Assembly: GCA_027054335.1 (NCBI GenBank)
Contig: JALUPA010000042.1
Location: 1 to 41,332, forward strand
Reading direction: 5' to 3'
From: Ardenticatenaceae bacterium
Lineage (GTDB): Bacteria > Chloroflexota > Anaerolineae > Promineifilales > Promineifilaceae
Length of the DNA stretch: 41,332 bases
Shown here: one piece after another, positions 1-8,143 of the stretch
How the letters are laid out: each line of letters starts with the position of its first letter
Position numbering within the stretch: the stretch's first letter is position 1
Program-made: the position numbers and the translations under genes
Notes under the pieces: model-generated
Database searches by the model: none
What the model was told of the DNA's origin: nothing
The model's input: only the letters and a program-made list of their open reading frames with translations

Positions 1-2
1 AT

Positions 3-1034
3 CAGGCGGAGACGGTTTTGATGAATCTGCTGCGGGGCAGCGGACTGGCCGGGCTGGGGGGGATGCGTCCTGTGGGGCGTGTGCCGGGGACGGAAGAATT
101 GGTGTTGCTCCGGCCGTTGCTCCACACTTCCCGCGCCGACATTGAAGCATACTGCGCCGTCCACCAACTCCAGCCCCGTTATGACGAAAGCAACCGGGAC
201 GTCAGCTACTTCCGCAACCGGATTCGCCACCAGCTTTTGCCTTTGTTGACCGCTTTCAATCCCCAAGTCAAGCCCCGTTTGGGCCAGCTGGCGCAGGTGG
301 TGCAGGCAGATTACGATTTGTTGCAGCAGCTTTTTCAAGAGCAGTGGCCGGATTTACTGGCCGGACAGGGAGAGGGCTGGCTGGCGCTGCGGCGGGCGGC
401 GTGGCGGGAACTGCCGGTTAGCTGGCAGCGGTTGGCGTTGCGGCAGGCGGTGTTGGCGGTACGGCCGTCGCCAACCGAGATTGGCTTCCGTTCCATCGAG
501 CAGGCCAGGGAACTGGCTTTACAGGACGGTTCCGGGGCGCAGGCGCATCTGCCGGGGGACGTGACTTTGACGGTGGGGTACGAGCGGCTCTTTTTTGCCT
601 TGCCGGATGCGGTCACGCCGCTGGACGCTCCGCAAATTTCAGGGCGTATGCCGCTGCCTGTACCGGGGCAGGTGGCTTTGTCCGGCGGATGGATGTTGGA
701 AACGGCCGTCGTCCCCCAACCCGATTTAGCCGTCATCCAAAACAATCCCGACCCCTGGACGGCTTACGTGGACGGGGACGCGGCGGGCAGCCTGTTTGTC
801 CGGCCCCGGCGGCCGGGGGAACGATTTCAACCATTGGGGATGGACGGCCGTTCGGCCAAATTGAAGGATGTGATGATCAATCGTAAAATTGCGCGGGACT
901 TACGGCCGTATTGGCCCATTGTTGCCCACGAGAAACATGCCGTTTGGCTGGTGGGGCAGCAAATTGACGAGCGGGTGCGGGTAACGGCCGTGTCCCAAAA
1001 TATCTGGCAAATAAGATGTTACCAACAAAAATGA
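3..1034 (+). CDS. tilS: tRNA(Ile)-lysidine synthase, C-terminal part (5' end outside window)
   Basis: TilS attaches lysine to C34 of tRNA-Ile(CAU) in the cytoplasm so that it reads AUA. The frame is open from base 3 and begins with QAETVLMNLLRGSG, which matches the conserved segment after the HHADD loop of the N-type ATP pyrophosphatase domain. The PP-loop and the gene start therefore lie upstream of the window. Next comes the typical linker (SRADIEAYC, then YDESN and FRNRIRHQLLPLL), a helical middle part, and the TilS C-terminal tRNA-binding domain (RRPGERFQPLG to the end, including LKDVMINRKI and RPYWPIV). About 343 residues are visible. The stop TGA at 1032-1034 overlaps the ATG of tupA (ATGA), so the two are probably cotranscribed, although no functional link is known. 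Confidence 0.93.
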   Translation, partial: QAETVLMNLLRGSGLAGLGGMRPVGRVPGTEELVLLRPLLHTSRADIEAYCAVHQLQPRYDESNRDVSYFRNRIRHQLLPLLTAFNPQVKPRLGQLAQVVQADYDLLQQLFQEQWPDLLAGQGEGWLALRRAAWRELPVSWQRLALRQAVLAVRPSPTEIGFRSIEQARELALQDGSGAQAHLPGDVTLTVGYERLFFALPDAVTPLDAPQISGRMPLPVPGQVALSGGWMLETAVVPQPDLAVIQNNPDPWTAYVDGDAAGSLFVRPRRPGERFQPLGMDGRSAKLKDVMINRKIARDLRPYWPIVAHEKHAVWLVGQQIDERVRVTAVSQNIWQIRCYQQK

Positions 1035-1855
1035 AACGAACAAGCATACAAATCATTCTGGTTTCAGGTTTATTTTTTCTTTTGACAGCGTGTCAAAGTC
1101 AAAGCGAACCGCAGCAGTTAAAAATCGCTACAACCACATCTACCAATGATTCCGGCCTGATGGATTATTTGCTGCCGGAGTTTGAGGAGAAATATGATGC
1201 TAAGGTAGATGTGATTGCCGTGGGTACCGGTCAGGCGTTGGCTTTGGGCGAATCGGGGGATGTGGATGCGGTGCTGGTTCACGCCCGGCCGTTGGAAGAC
1301 AAATTTGTGGCCGACGGGTATGGCGTCAACCGGAAAGACGTGATGTATAACGATTTCATCATCCTCGGCCCGGCGGACGATCCGGCGGGTATTGCCGGGA
1401 TGGAGAGCGTGGCGGAGGCGCTGGCCCGGATTGCGGCTACCGGGTCACCATTTGTATCCAGAGGAGATAATTCCGGCACGCACGTCAAGGAGATGGCTTT
1501 GTGGGAGATGGCCGGTGTGAAACCGGCCGGCGACTGGTACCTGTCCGTGGGGCAGGGGATGGGGGCGACGTTGACTGTGGCGGATGAGCAGCAGGCGTAC
1601 ACCCTCAGTGACCGGGGTACGTACCTGAAACGATTGTCTGAAGGGATAGATTTGGAAATTATGGTGGAAGGCGATCCGCCGCTGAATAATCCGTATGGCG
1701 TCATCATGGTTAACCCGGAACGTTTTCCTGACGTAAACGCCGACCTGGCCCAAAAGTTTGTGGACTGGCTTACTTCTCCGGAAACGCAAGAGGCGATTAA
1801 CGCTTACCGGGTGAACGGGCATCAACTCTTTTTTGCCGACGCGCCTGGAGGCTGA
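1031..1855 (+). CDS. tupA: Tungstate ABC transporter substrate-binding lipoprotein TupA
   Basis: TupA is the extracytoplasmic receptor that captures tungstate (WO4 2-) and hands it to TupBC. From the ATG at 1031 the protein has a lipoprotein signal peptide (MKRTSIQ, then a hydrophobic run) ending in the lipobox LTAC. The family signature follows: IATTTSTNDSGLMDYLLPEF, VIAVGTGQAL, GDVDAVLVHAR and VMYNDFIILGPADD, then FVSRGDNSGTH. The length of 274 aa is normal. An in-frame ATG at 1016 would add five residues before the signal peptide. I prefer 1031 because it forms the ATGA overlap with tilS and gives a cleaner signal sequence. tupB starts three bases after the stop, so tupABC is one operon. 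Confidence 0.93.
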   Translation: MKRTSIQIILVSGLFFLLTACQSQSEPQQLKIATTTSTNDSGLMDYLLPEFEEKYDAKVDVIAVGTGQALALGESGDVDAVLVHARPLEDKFVADGYGVNRKDVMYNDFIILGPADDPAGIAGMESVAEALARIAATGSPFVSRGDNSGTHVKEMALWEMAGVKPAGDWYLSVGQGMGATLTVADEQQAYTLSDRGTYLKRLSEGIDLEIMVEGDPPLNNPYGVIMVNPERFPDVNADLAQKFVDWLTSPETQEAINAYRVNGHQLFFADAPGG

Positions 1856-1857
1856 TT

Positions 1858-2544
1858 GTGTTTCTTTCGGCTCTTAGAGAGGCACTTTCTCTAATCCTGA
1901 GCGGTGATTCGGCCTTGTGGCAAATTGTTTGGCTGACGCTGCTCGTAAGTGGCACAGCTTTGTTTATCTCGGCGGTGGTTGGCGTACCTTCGGGGGCGTT
2001 TTTGGGGCTGCGTTCTTTTCGAGGATTGCGCTGGCTGACGGCCGTTATCTACACAGGTATGGGTTTGCCGCCGGTGGTGGTAGGGTTGGTCGTCTTTTTG
2101 CTGCTCTCCCGGCAGGGGGCGTTGGGCGATTTGGAGTGGCTCTTTACGCCGCAGGCGATGATCCTGGCCCAGGTGATTCTGGCAGTGCCGCTGGTGATGG
2201 GGGTGACGATGACGGCCGTGCGCGGCGTCAGCCGGGAATTACGGCCACAGCTTCGTTCCCTGGGGGCGACAGATTGGCAGGTGCTACGCGCCATCCTGGG
2301 CGAAGCCCGGTTTGGCGTTATTGTGGGGCTGGTGGCCGGTTTTGGCGCGGCCATCAGCGAGGTGGGCGCGGTGATGATTGTGGGCGGGAATATTGAAGGC
2401 AAAACCCGCGTCCTGACGACGGCTATTGTCTTGGAGACCCGTCAGGGAAACTTTGATTTGGCGCTGGCCTTGGGTATCATCTTATTATTACTGGCGTTTA
2501 TAACCAATGCCCTGGCAGTAAGATTGCAGGGACGAGTAGATTAG
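1858..2544 (+). CDS. tupB: Tungstate ABC transporter permease TupB
   Basis: This is the membrane channel subunit of the tungstate importer. It has 228 residues with about five or six hydrophobic segments. The permease EAA loop, which docks on the ATPase, is visible as ELRPQLRSLGATDWQVLRAI followed by a Gly-rich stretch (about residues 125-150). Other TupB-like segments are VYTGMGLPPVVVGLVV-type residues (here IYTGMGLPPVVVGLVVFLLL), AISEVGAVMIVGGNIEGKTR and VLTTAIVLETRQGNFDLALA. The start is GTG at 1858, two bases after the tupA stop, and the stop lies six bases before tupC. The tight spacing supports translational coupling. Confidence 0.93.
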   Translation: MFLSALREALSLILSGDSALWQIVWLTLLVSGTALFISAVVGVPSGAFLGLRSFRGLRWLTAVIYTGMGLPPVVVGLVVFLLLSRQGALGDLEWLFTPQAMILAQVILAVPLVMGVTMTAVRGVSRELRPQLRSLGATDWQVLRAILGEARFGVIVGLVAGFGAAISEVGAVMIVGGNIEGKTRVLTTAIVLETRQGNFDLALALGIILLLLAFITNALAVRLQGRVD

Positions 2545-2550
2545 TTTTGT

Positions 2551-3279
2551 ATGTCCCCATCACCCATTTATTCAGCTAAAAATATCACGCAGGTCTATAA
2601 CGGCCGTACTGTCCTGAACCTAGACGCGCTGGAGGTGCGAGCAGGGGAAGTATTGGCCATTGTGGGGCCGAGCGGGGCGGGGAAGAGTACACTGCTGCGG
2701 CTGCTGGCTTTTCTGGAACGGCCGTCGGCGGGGGAGTTGGCTTTTTACGGCCGTCCTGTGACTGACCAATGGCCGGATTTGGCGGCGCGGCGGCGGGTGA
2801 CGATGGTGTTTCAACGGCCGCAGCTTTTGCGCCGCTCTGTACGGGAGAATGTGGCCTACGGGTTAGGGGTGCGGGGGGAACAGGAGAATGGGCAGGTTAC
2901 GGCCGTGCTGGATCAACTGGGTCTGACTACTGTAGCCACGGCCAAAGCTCACACCCTCTCTGGCGGCGAAGCGCAGCGGGTAGCCCTGGCCCGCGCCCTC
3001 GTCCTCCAGCCGGACGTGCTGCTCCTGGATGAACCGACGGCCAATCTGGACCCGTACAACATCAACATTATTGAGCAATTTGTACGCCGGGTGAACGAGG
3101 CACAAAACACTACTGTCGTTATTGTTACCCACAACATTTTTCAGGCGCGACGGCTGGCGCATCGCGTGGGGTTGCTGCTGGACGGCCGTCTGGTGGAGAT
3201 TGCCGAGACGGAGGATTTTTTTGTACGGCCGTCACAGCCGGAAACGGCCGCTTTCGTCAAGGGGGAGATCATTTATTGA
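2551..3279 (+). CDS. tupC: Tungstate ABC transporter ATP-binding protein TupC
   Basis: This is the ATPase that powers TupAB. It has 242 aa with a complete ABC cassette: Walker A GPSGAGKSTLL (about residues 39-49), Q-loop VFQRPQLLRRSV, signature LSGGEAQRVALARAL, Walker B VLLLDEPTANLD, and H-loop VIVTHN. The short C-terminus without a regulatory domain is usual for this subfamily. It is the last gene of the tupABC operon. I see no terminator between its stop and the convergent methylase gene 57 bases downstream. ACGGCCGT occurs several times inside this gene and is then absent for about 2.5 kb, which marks the edge of the next island. Confidence 0.93.
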   Translation: MSPSPIYSAKNITQVYNGRTVLNLDALEVRAGEVLAIVGPSGAGKSTLLRLLAFLERPSAGELAFYGRPVTDQWPDLAARRRVTMVFQRPQLLRRSVRENVAYGLGVRGEQENGQVTAVLDQLGLTTVATAKAHTLSGGEAQRVALARALVLQPDVLLLDEPTANLDPYNINIIEQFVRRVNEAQNTTVVIVTHNIFQARRLAHRVGLLLDGRLVEIAETEDFFVRPSQPETAAFVKGEIIY

Positions 3280-3336
3280 TGATGAGGGGTGATAGAATGA
3301 TGACAGTCACTCTGGGAGATAACCGCCTTGCTGATT

Positions 3337-4248
3337 TTACAAATCATAATCAGCTTGTGATTCTTCCAGTTGCAAAAGAGGTTTTTGTAGGGCTAACTGG
3401 CCGCCCTGAGGATAAAGTAGATCGTTTGTATGGGGATCGAAATTAGCAATGAGTACTTCCTGGTTCAATACTCGTTTGCTTCCGTTCTTTTTGGCGCTCA
3501 TACCTGAATATGATTTTATGGGAATAATTTGATAACCGGGGTACATTTGGCGAACTTCAGGTGTATCATAAGAAGAGAGAATCCATTTGCACTTGGTTTC
3601 TGACAGCCGGACTGCCAATCGCCGGTGATCTTCCCAATCTTGCATATTATGTTTATAATTGCATCCGTTTTTAGGATAAGGTGGATCAAGATACATGAAA
3701 GTTTTGGGACGATCATAACGGTCAATGCACTGTTCCCAACTCAGATTTTCGATAATAACAGTGCGGAGCCGTGCGTGGACTGGTTCCATCCGCTTCCGCA
3801 AGTGCTTTAAGGCGCCAATAAGACGATTCCCGTGACCACCATCGGAAATACTGGTTTGAAAACGGGGATAGTCCAGTTCGCCTCCCCATCCAGCCATGAT
3901 AAGATAATAAAATCGGTGGGCACGTTCTATATCGGATAATTGAGAAGGGTCCGATTGCGCCAATCTTTCAAATTCTGCGCGGGAAACCAATTCCCATTCA
4001 AAGGATTGGATTAACTCTTCTGGTTTATGCTTGAGGACGCGGAAGAAATTGATGAGTTCTTGATCAATGTCGTTGATAACTTCGACTGGGCTTGGCTGTT
4101 TACCAAATAGCACCCAGGCGCCACCGGCAAATGGCTCTACATAACAGGTATGATCGGGTATTAACGGGATAATGTGTTTCCGCAACCGTGATTTCCCACC
4201 GACCCAACGTATGGGACTATTGATCATTTTTTGTTTGTTAGAAGCCAT
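3337..4248 (-). CDS. DNA N6-adenine methyltransferase, D12 (Dam/M.DpnII) class, probable R-M modification subunit
   Basis: This enzyme should methylate adenine in a short DNA site and so protect it from the neighbouring nuclease. Near the N-terminus it has RWVGGKSRL and then YVEPFAGGAWVLF (motif I, S-adenosylmethionine binding), and it has MYLDPPYPKNG (motif IV, DPPY catalytic loop), in the order typical of the D12 class. NDIDQELINFFRVLK also fits the class. I chose ATG at 4248 (303 aa) because it follows GGTGGT at SD distance. An in-frame ATG at 4287 would place a perfect inverted repeat inside the coding sequence. The gene is divergent from an HTH gene plus a nuclease-like gene. Its base composition is more AT-rich than the flanks and it has no ACGGCCGT. 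The recognition site cannot be read from sequence. It could also be an orphan methylase. Confidence 0.88.
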   Translation of the reverse strand: MASNKQKMINSPIRWVGGKSRLRKHIIPLIPDHTCYVEPFAGGAWVLFGKQPSPVEVINDIDQELINFFRVLKHKPEELIQSFEWELVSRAEFERLAQSDPSQLSDIERAHRFYYLIMAGWGGELDYPRFQTSISDGGHGNRLIGALKHLRKRMEPVHARLRTVIIENLSWEQCIDRYDRPKTFMYLDPPYPKNGCNYKHNMQDWEDHRRLAVRLSETKCKWILSSYDTPEVRQMYPGYQIIPIKSYSGMSAKKNGSKRVLNQEVLIANFDPHTNDLLYPQGGQLALQKPLLQLEESQADYDL

Positions 4249-4260
4249 AAAATTACCACC

Positions 4261-4279
4261 ATGTCTCTGATAGAGACAT
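4261..4279. promoter_or_regulatory. Perfect inverted repeat, candidate operator of the R-M controller
   Basis: ATGTCTCT-GAT-AGAGACAT has perfect 8-bp arms around a 3-bp centre. It lies 12 bases upstream of the methylase start and about 95 bases upstream of the divergent HTH gene. That is where controller-protein operators sit in type II R-M systems. Binding by the 80-aa HTH protein is inference. Confidence 0.55.
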
Positions 4280-4372
4280 TTTACCACTTTTTATCCGAAA
4301 TAGCAAGGAATATGCACAAATGTTCTTTAGTATAAGCGACTCGAAGAGCATTAGGCAAGTTGAATTTAGCGA

Positions 4373-4615
4373 ATGGAACGCTTCGGTGAAAAATTACACG
4401 CTTTGAGAAAACATCATCGTGTAACTCTACAATGGTTAGCCAACAAATTAGGATATTCAACTCACAGCTACATCAGTGAGATAGAAAAAGGGCAAAAAAT
4501 GCCCACAGCACAGTTTGTTCTTAAGGTTTCAAGGCTGTTTCAGGTTTCAACTGATGTGTTACTAAAAGATGAAATGGAGTTGGATTTAGAAAGGTCAAGG
4601 ATTGTAGATATATGA
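4373..4615 (+). CDS. XRE-family HTH regulator, possible R-M controller (C) protein
   Basis: This is an 80-aa single-domain protein. FGEKLHALRKHHRVTLQWLA, then KLGYSTHSYISEIEKGQKMP and FVLKVSRLFQVSTDVLL, is a complete Cro/C1-type five-helix HTH (residues 4-66). The size and position match C proteins, which bind operators near the methylase and nuclease genes and delay nuclease expression until DNA is protected. The stop overlaps the ATG of the next gene (ATGA at 4612-4615), so expression of the two is coupled. The start has no clear Shine-Dalgarno sequence. The family assignment is firm; the C-protein role is inferred from context. Confidence 0.85.
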   Translation: MERFGEKLHALRKHHRVTLQWLANKLGYSTHSYISEIEKGQKMPTAQFVLKVSRLFQVSTDVLLKDEMELDLERSRIVDI

Positions 4616-5388
4616 GCGTTCCTTTTGTAGAACGAACTCCCACTGACGCTGAAATTGAAAGATTGAGGCTGATTCTGAGTACCTATCAGGATGGCAGCGG
4701 CATGTTACAACGTGATGGAGGGATCACGCTGCCAGGCTGGCGAGACTTTGAACGCTCGGTAGCGGCCGCCTTTTCAGGAAAGGTGCTTGAAAGCAAATGG
4801 ATTTATGATGTTATTCTGACTAATCCAGAGGGCGCTCAGTTTGGCGTGTCATGCAAAATGAGGGGAACGTTGCGGGAAGTAGAACGTAAAGGGCGTGTAA
4901 CCATTGAACTTTCCAATGCATCTGGCGAATTTTGGGATTCGGTGAAGAGGCAGGGAATAACGCAAGAGAATTACCACAATCATCCTGAAATTGTAGGGGC
5001 TACTATTATTGAAGTGGTGGAAGGTTGGCATGAAAACGTTGGTCTTGACAATGGCGGTTTCATTGATCATTTCCGGAGTTTTCTCTTGTCGCTACAATGG
5101 GAGCCGAAAACAGGCCGGTACCAGTTGTTTCAATATCCTGTTGATTTACCTGATCCCGGAGAACTGGTTTGGGAAGTGGTTGGCAGACGTTTAATTGGAC
5201 GGGATCAGAAAGGTGTTCTGTTTGAATGGTATGGTTTGTCTGGCGGTCAGCTGAAGTATTATCCGTTAGCAGGTTTGGCAGATTGGCAATCCAGCGTATT
5301 TTATCTGGAGCCGTTGCCGGATGATCTTGAGTATGGGTTGCAGCGTAAGGCTGAGTTGTACTTTTCAGACATATGGCCCGGTGATTGA
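4612..5388 (+). CDS. Probable type II restriction endonuclease, PD-(D/E)XK-like
   Basis: This 258-aa protein is coupled to the HTH gene by an ATGA overlap. It should cut DNA at sites left unmethylated by the divergent methylase. Residues 41-85 look like a PD-(D/E)XK core: GWRDFERSVAAAF with E47 on a helix, then YDVIL with D66, then the strand FGVSCKMRG with K82. S80-C81-K82 replaces the usual E-x-K, a variation known in restriction enzymes. I do not recognise the rest (VTIELSNASGEFWDSV, YYPLAGLADWQSSVFYLEPL) as a named family. The function rests on the core motif plus the methylase/controller context. Like its neighbours, the gene is AT-richer than the surrounding DNA and lacks ACGGCCGT. Confidence 0.65.
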   Translation: MSVPFVERTPTDAEIERLRLILSTYQDGSGMLQRDGGITLPGWRDFERSVAAAFSGKVLESKWIYDVILTNPEGAQFGVSCKMRGTLREVERKGRVTIELSNASGEFWDSVKRQGITQENYHNHPEIVGATIIEVVEGWHENVGLDNGGFIDHFRSFLLSLQWEPKTGRYQLFQYPVDLPDPGELVWEVVGRRLIGRDQKGVLFEWYGLSGGQLKYYPLAGLADWQSSVFYLEPLPDDLEYGLQRKAELYFSDIWPGD

Positions 5389-5561
5389 AAAAGACTGTAA
5401 ACTAAAGCTCTTCATTTTCTGCGCAAAACCAGGCAGGTACGACTTGAATAAACGCTTATCTCAATTTGTTTGGGCCACATTCGCAAAAATGGTATTTGGG
5501 GCCATAGGGACGTATAATTTTGTCCACGCTTTATCAGAGCTTTCCAGGTTCAGGAGATACA

Positions 5562-6098
5562 ATGGTGTCCCGTCTTCCCTTTACTTTTTGGCTTGTTCCC
5601 GCCGCTCCCGCTTACGAAACATTCGCGGAGACAATCCGAAAGCTGGCGCAGCAGTATGAGGCTGTTCCCTTTGAGCCGCACGTCACCTTTTTTACGGGAG
5701 AGGCTGAACCGCAAGAGAAATTACTCCAACTGGGGGCTGAACTGGCCCAAACACATCCGCCCCTGACACTGACCGGACAAATGGTAAATTTTTCCACCCA
5801 TTTCTTCAAAACGGTGTTTGTGGCATTTTTTGACGACCCGATTTTGACGAGCCTCTATCGGCAAACGGCCGTTGCCCTGGACGATTACAACTATAAACTG
5901 GAACCGCACATGAGCCTGATTTACAAGAATACGGCCGTTTCCACCAAGAAAAAAATCGTCCAATCCCTCAAGTACGAGCTGTCCACTGTCCCCTTCGCTA
6001 CCATTAAACTGGTCTTCCCTAATCCGGAAACCGGCGATTTTGCCGATATTGGCGGTTGGCAAGTTGTCCATTCCTGGAAATTAGGCGAAGGGGGTTAG
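5562..6098 (+). CDS. 2H phosphoesterase, cyclic phosphodiesterase-like
   Basis: This 178-aa protein has the two HxT/S motifs of the 2H (LigT/CPDase) superfamily: PHVTFFTG near residue 42 and PHMSLIYKN near residue 119. The two histidines form the active site that opens 2',3'-cyclic or 1'',2''-cyclic phosphates. The opening PFTFWLVPAAPAYETF and the spacing between motifs fit the plant/yeast CPDase branch better than LigT. The start at 5562 is set by AGGAG nine bases upstream; an in-frame start at 5520 has no such signal. A TATAAT-like box at 5513-5518 without a good -35 may be its promoter. Its substrate in the cell is unknown. ACGGCCGT reappears in this gene after the R-M island. Confidence 0.8.
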   Translation: MVSRLPFTFWLVPAAPAYETFAETIRKLAQQYEAVPFEPHVTFFTGEAEPQEKLLQLGAELAQTHPPLTLTGQMVNFSTHFFKTVFVAFFDDPILTSLYRQTAVALDDYNYKLEPHMSLIYKNTAVSTKKKIVQSLKYELSTVPFATIKLVFPNPETGDFADIGGWQVVHSWKLGEGG

Positions 6099-6103
6099 GG
6101 TTT

Positions 6104-8041
6104 TTGCGCAGTCAACTAAATCCTTCACGCAATCCGCACCGCGCCAGCCACATCACGCAGTGGTTTCCCGAAACGGCCGTTCTCCTCATTACGGCCGTTT
6201 TTCGCATAATCAGTCTGCAGGACGTACCGCCAGGATTATCCCAGGATGAAGTGTTGAATGCGGACATCGTGAGCTTCATCCGGCAGGGACAGCACGCTCT
6301 TTTCTTCCGGGAGGGATTTGGGCACGAGCCGCTGTACCATTACTGGAGCGTCCCTTTTCAAGTGTTGCTAGGGGATAATTTTCTCTCTATTCGCCTGCCG
6401 GCGCTCTTTTTGGGGCTGCTGCTGGTGGCGGCAACGCTGCGTTGGGTCAGGCGGGATTTTGGCCGGCTAACGGCCGTAACTGCCGGTCTGCTTATAGCGG
6501 TAAGCTGGTGGCCCATTATTTTCAGTCGTGTTGGTATCCGCCCTATCATGGAGCCGCTGCTGCTGCTGGGGATGGCCTGGTTTTGGCAAAAAAGGCCAGT
6601 TGTGGCCGGCTTGTTTCTGGGATTGAGTCTATACACGTATACCGGGGCGCGGGTTGTTTTTCTGATTCCTGTTTTGTATGGTTTGGTTCAACTCGCCGCC
6701 GCACCGGACAGGGTGGCGCGGCAGCGGGCTGCCCGTATCTCGGTCGTTATTTTGGCTGTATCTCTTCTGGTTTATTTACCCATGCAGCTAACCCTTTGGG
6801 CTGATCCCACCTTGCAGCAACGGGTGGATCAATTGGCCGGCCCGCTGGACGCCTTGCGACAGGGGGATTGGCGGCCCGTTAGGCAATCTACGTTACTAAC
6901 GTTGGGCGTGTTCAGTTTTACTGGCGATCCTCGCTGGACGTACACCTGGCCAGAACGGCCGTTATTTGATTGGATAACGGCCGTATTCTTCTACGCCGGT
7001 CTCGTCATCGCTTTGCTTCGCGTCCGCCGGCCCCAATATACGCTGTTGTTGGTCTGGTTGGCTGTCACTCTGCTGCCCAGCGCCATCACCCCCCAGGCCC
7101 CCAGCATCATTCGTATCATCGGAGCCGTTCCCGTCGTTTATGTTTTGGTGGGATTGGCAGTTGTGGCTATCGGTTACCGGCTACCGGTTATCAGTAATCG
7201 GTTTAGCGATCACCGAATACCGATTACCGTTTACGGATTACTGATTGTTGTCTTTCTGACTACGGCCGTGCGCACCATTCAATACGGTTTCATCCGTTGG
7301 CCGCAGGCAGTAGAGACGCGCCTGAACCATTACCAGACCACTTTTTTGGATATAGCTCGTTACTGGCAGCAAAATCCGGTAGAGCAGTTGGTAATTGCCG
7401 ATTCGTTTTTTGAGCCGATTGACGCCGCTTCTTTTCGGCGCGATTTGGGTTATGAGAATGATGCCCGTTGGGTGCAGGCCGGGCCATTGGTAGCCGGGGC
7501 GTTGGTTTTTCCCCAGGGTGAGGAGGGATACGGCCGTCTCTACGTCCCCGAATACGCGCCAATAAATCCTATTTTCTTCCAGGCATCACTCCTGCCCGCC
7601 GATCCCCTTTATCGCAGCTCAAGCAACCCCTCATTTGCTGTATACGGTCTACCGGTGCAGCCAGCGATACCTTTACTGCCCCAGCCCGTCACTTTTGCCG
7701 GAAAAATTTCGTTAGTAGGGTATGAGATTTTAACAGACGTTCCGGAGGATGTGATACCGTTGCTGACTTACTGGCGGGTGGAGGAACTGCTTCCCTGGAA
7801 CTTGAAATCATTTGTTCACTTAACAACAAAAGACGGAGAATTGTTGGCTCAATTCGATGGTCTGGACGCCGTTCCTTCTCGACTAAAACCAGGAGATATG
7901 TTTGTTCAGTACCAGCCAGTTCCCAAGCCGGCCGATCTGCCGGAGGAATATCTGTTGCAGTTGGGTCTATACACGCCAGACAACAATCAACGTCTCTTAC
8001 CGGCTGGAGAATCGGCGGATCGTATCCTGATTGTACCCTAA
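6104..8041 (+). CDS. GT-C (GT39/PMT-like) membrane glycosyltransferase with C-terminal beta domain
   Basis: This multi-pass protein of about 645 aa probably moves a sugar from a polyprenyl-phosphate carrier to an acceptor outside the membrane. The first extracytoplasmic loop carries an acidic pair (PPGLSQDEVLNADIV), where GT-C enzymes keep their catalytic Asp/Glu. It is followed by a second loop with HEPLYHYW and by about ten hydrophobic segments. From about 7680 a soluble beta-rich domain follows (TFAGKISLVGYEIL, LLTYWRVEE, FVHLTTKDGELLAQFDG, LQLGLYTPDN). This domain recurs in four neighbouring genes. The start is uncertain: TTG 6104 follows GGGGGTTAGGG, while the frame is open back to TTG 6056 inside the previous gene. 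A repeat-derived insert lies at 7168-7250. The acceptor and sugar are unknown. Confidence 0.8.
   Translation: MRSQLNPSRNPHRASHITQWFPETAVLLITAVFRIISLQDVPPGLSQDEVLNADIVSFIRQGQHALFFREGFGHEPLYHYWSVPFQVLLGDNFLSIRLPALFLGLLLVAATLRWVRRDFGRLTAVTAGLLIAVSWWPIIFSRVGIRPIMEPLLLLGMAWFWQKRPVVAGLFLGLSLYTYTGARVVFLIPVLYGLVQLAAAPDRVARQRAARISVVILAVSLLVYLPMQLTLWADPTLQQRVDQLAGPLDALRQGDWRPVRQSTLLTLGVFSFTGDPRWTYTWPERPLFDWITAVFFYAGLVIALLRVRRPQYTLLLVWLAVTLLPSAITPQAPSIIRIIGAVPVVYVLVGLAVVAIGYRLPVISNRFSDHRIPITVYGLLIVVFLTTAVRTIQYGFIRWPQAVETRLNHYQTTFLDIARYWQQNPVEQLVIADSFFEPIDAASFRRDLGYENDARWVQAGPLVAGALVFPQGEEGYGRLYVPEYAPINPIFFQASLLPADPLYRSSSNPSFAVYGLPVQPAIPLLPQPVTFAGKISLVGYEILTDVPEDVIPLLTYWRVEELLPWNLKSFVHLTTKDGELLAQFDGLDAVPSRLKPGDMFVQYQPVPKPADLPEEYLLQLGLYTPDNNQRLLPAGESADRILIVP
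7168..7250. repeat. In-gene degenerate short tandem repeat (ATCGGTTACCG/CCGATTACCG type)
   Basis: Related units (cggttaccgg, taccggttatc, aatcggttt, then ccgaataccgattaccgtt and ggattactgatt) occur first in one orientation and then in the complementary one. They lie inside the glycosyltransferase gene and encode a short polar stretch (GYRLPVISNRFSDHRIPIT) between two membrane segments. The insert keeps the frame open. Confidence 0.6.
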
Positions 8042-8101
8042 ACGTTTTTTGACGAATGGGGCAGGCATAAGATAATATCCCCTCTGTTTATATAAAATCA
8101 T

Positions 8102-8118
8102 CAACCTGTCCCAGGTTG
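8102..8118. other. Short perfect hairpin upstream of the secreted FN3-like gene
   Basis: CAACCTG-TCC-CAGGTTG has perfect 7-bp arms and a 3-base loop, 26 bases before the GTG start at 8144. It has no T-run, so an intrinsic terminator is unlikely. It could be an operator or an mRNA leader structure. Its role is unknown. Confidence 0.4.
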
Positions 8119-8143
8119 TTTATAGTATCGAGGAGGTGGCAGA

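Noticed and set aside
3297-3446. Short frame after tupC (MMTVTLGDNRLADF)
   Set aside because: Only 49 codons, two thirds of it opposite the methylase gene, with no recognised motif. It could be a remnant of an interrupted gene, but there is too little to support that.
5321-5659. Frame of 112 codons overlapping the nuclease 3' end and the 2H gene
   Set aside because: It is out of frame with both neighbours, has no SD and no family pattern.
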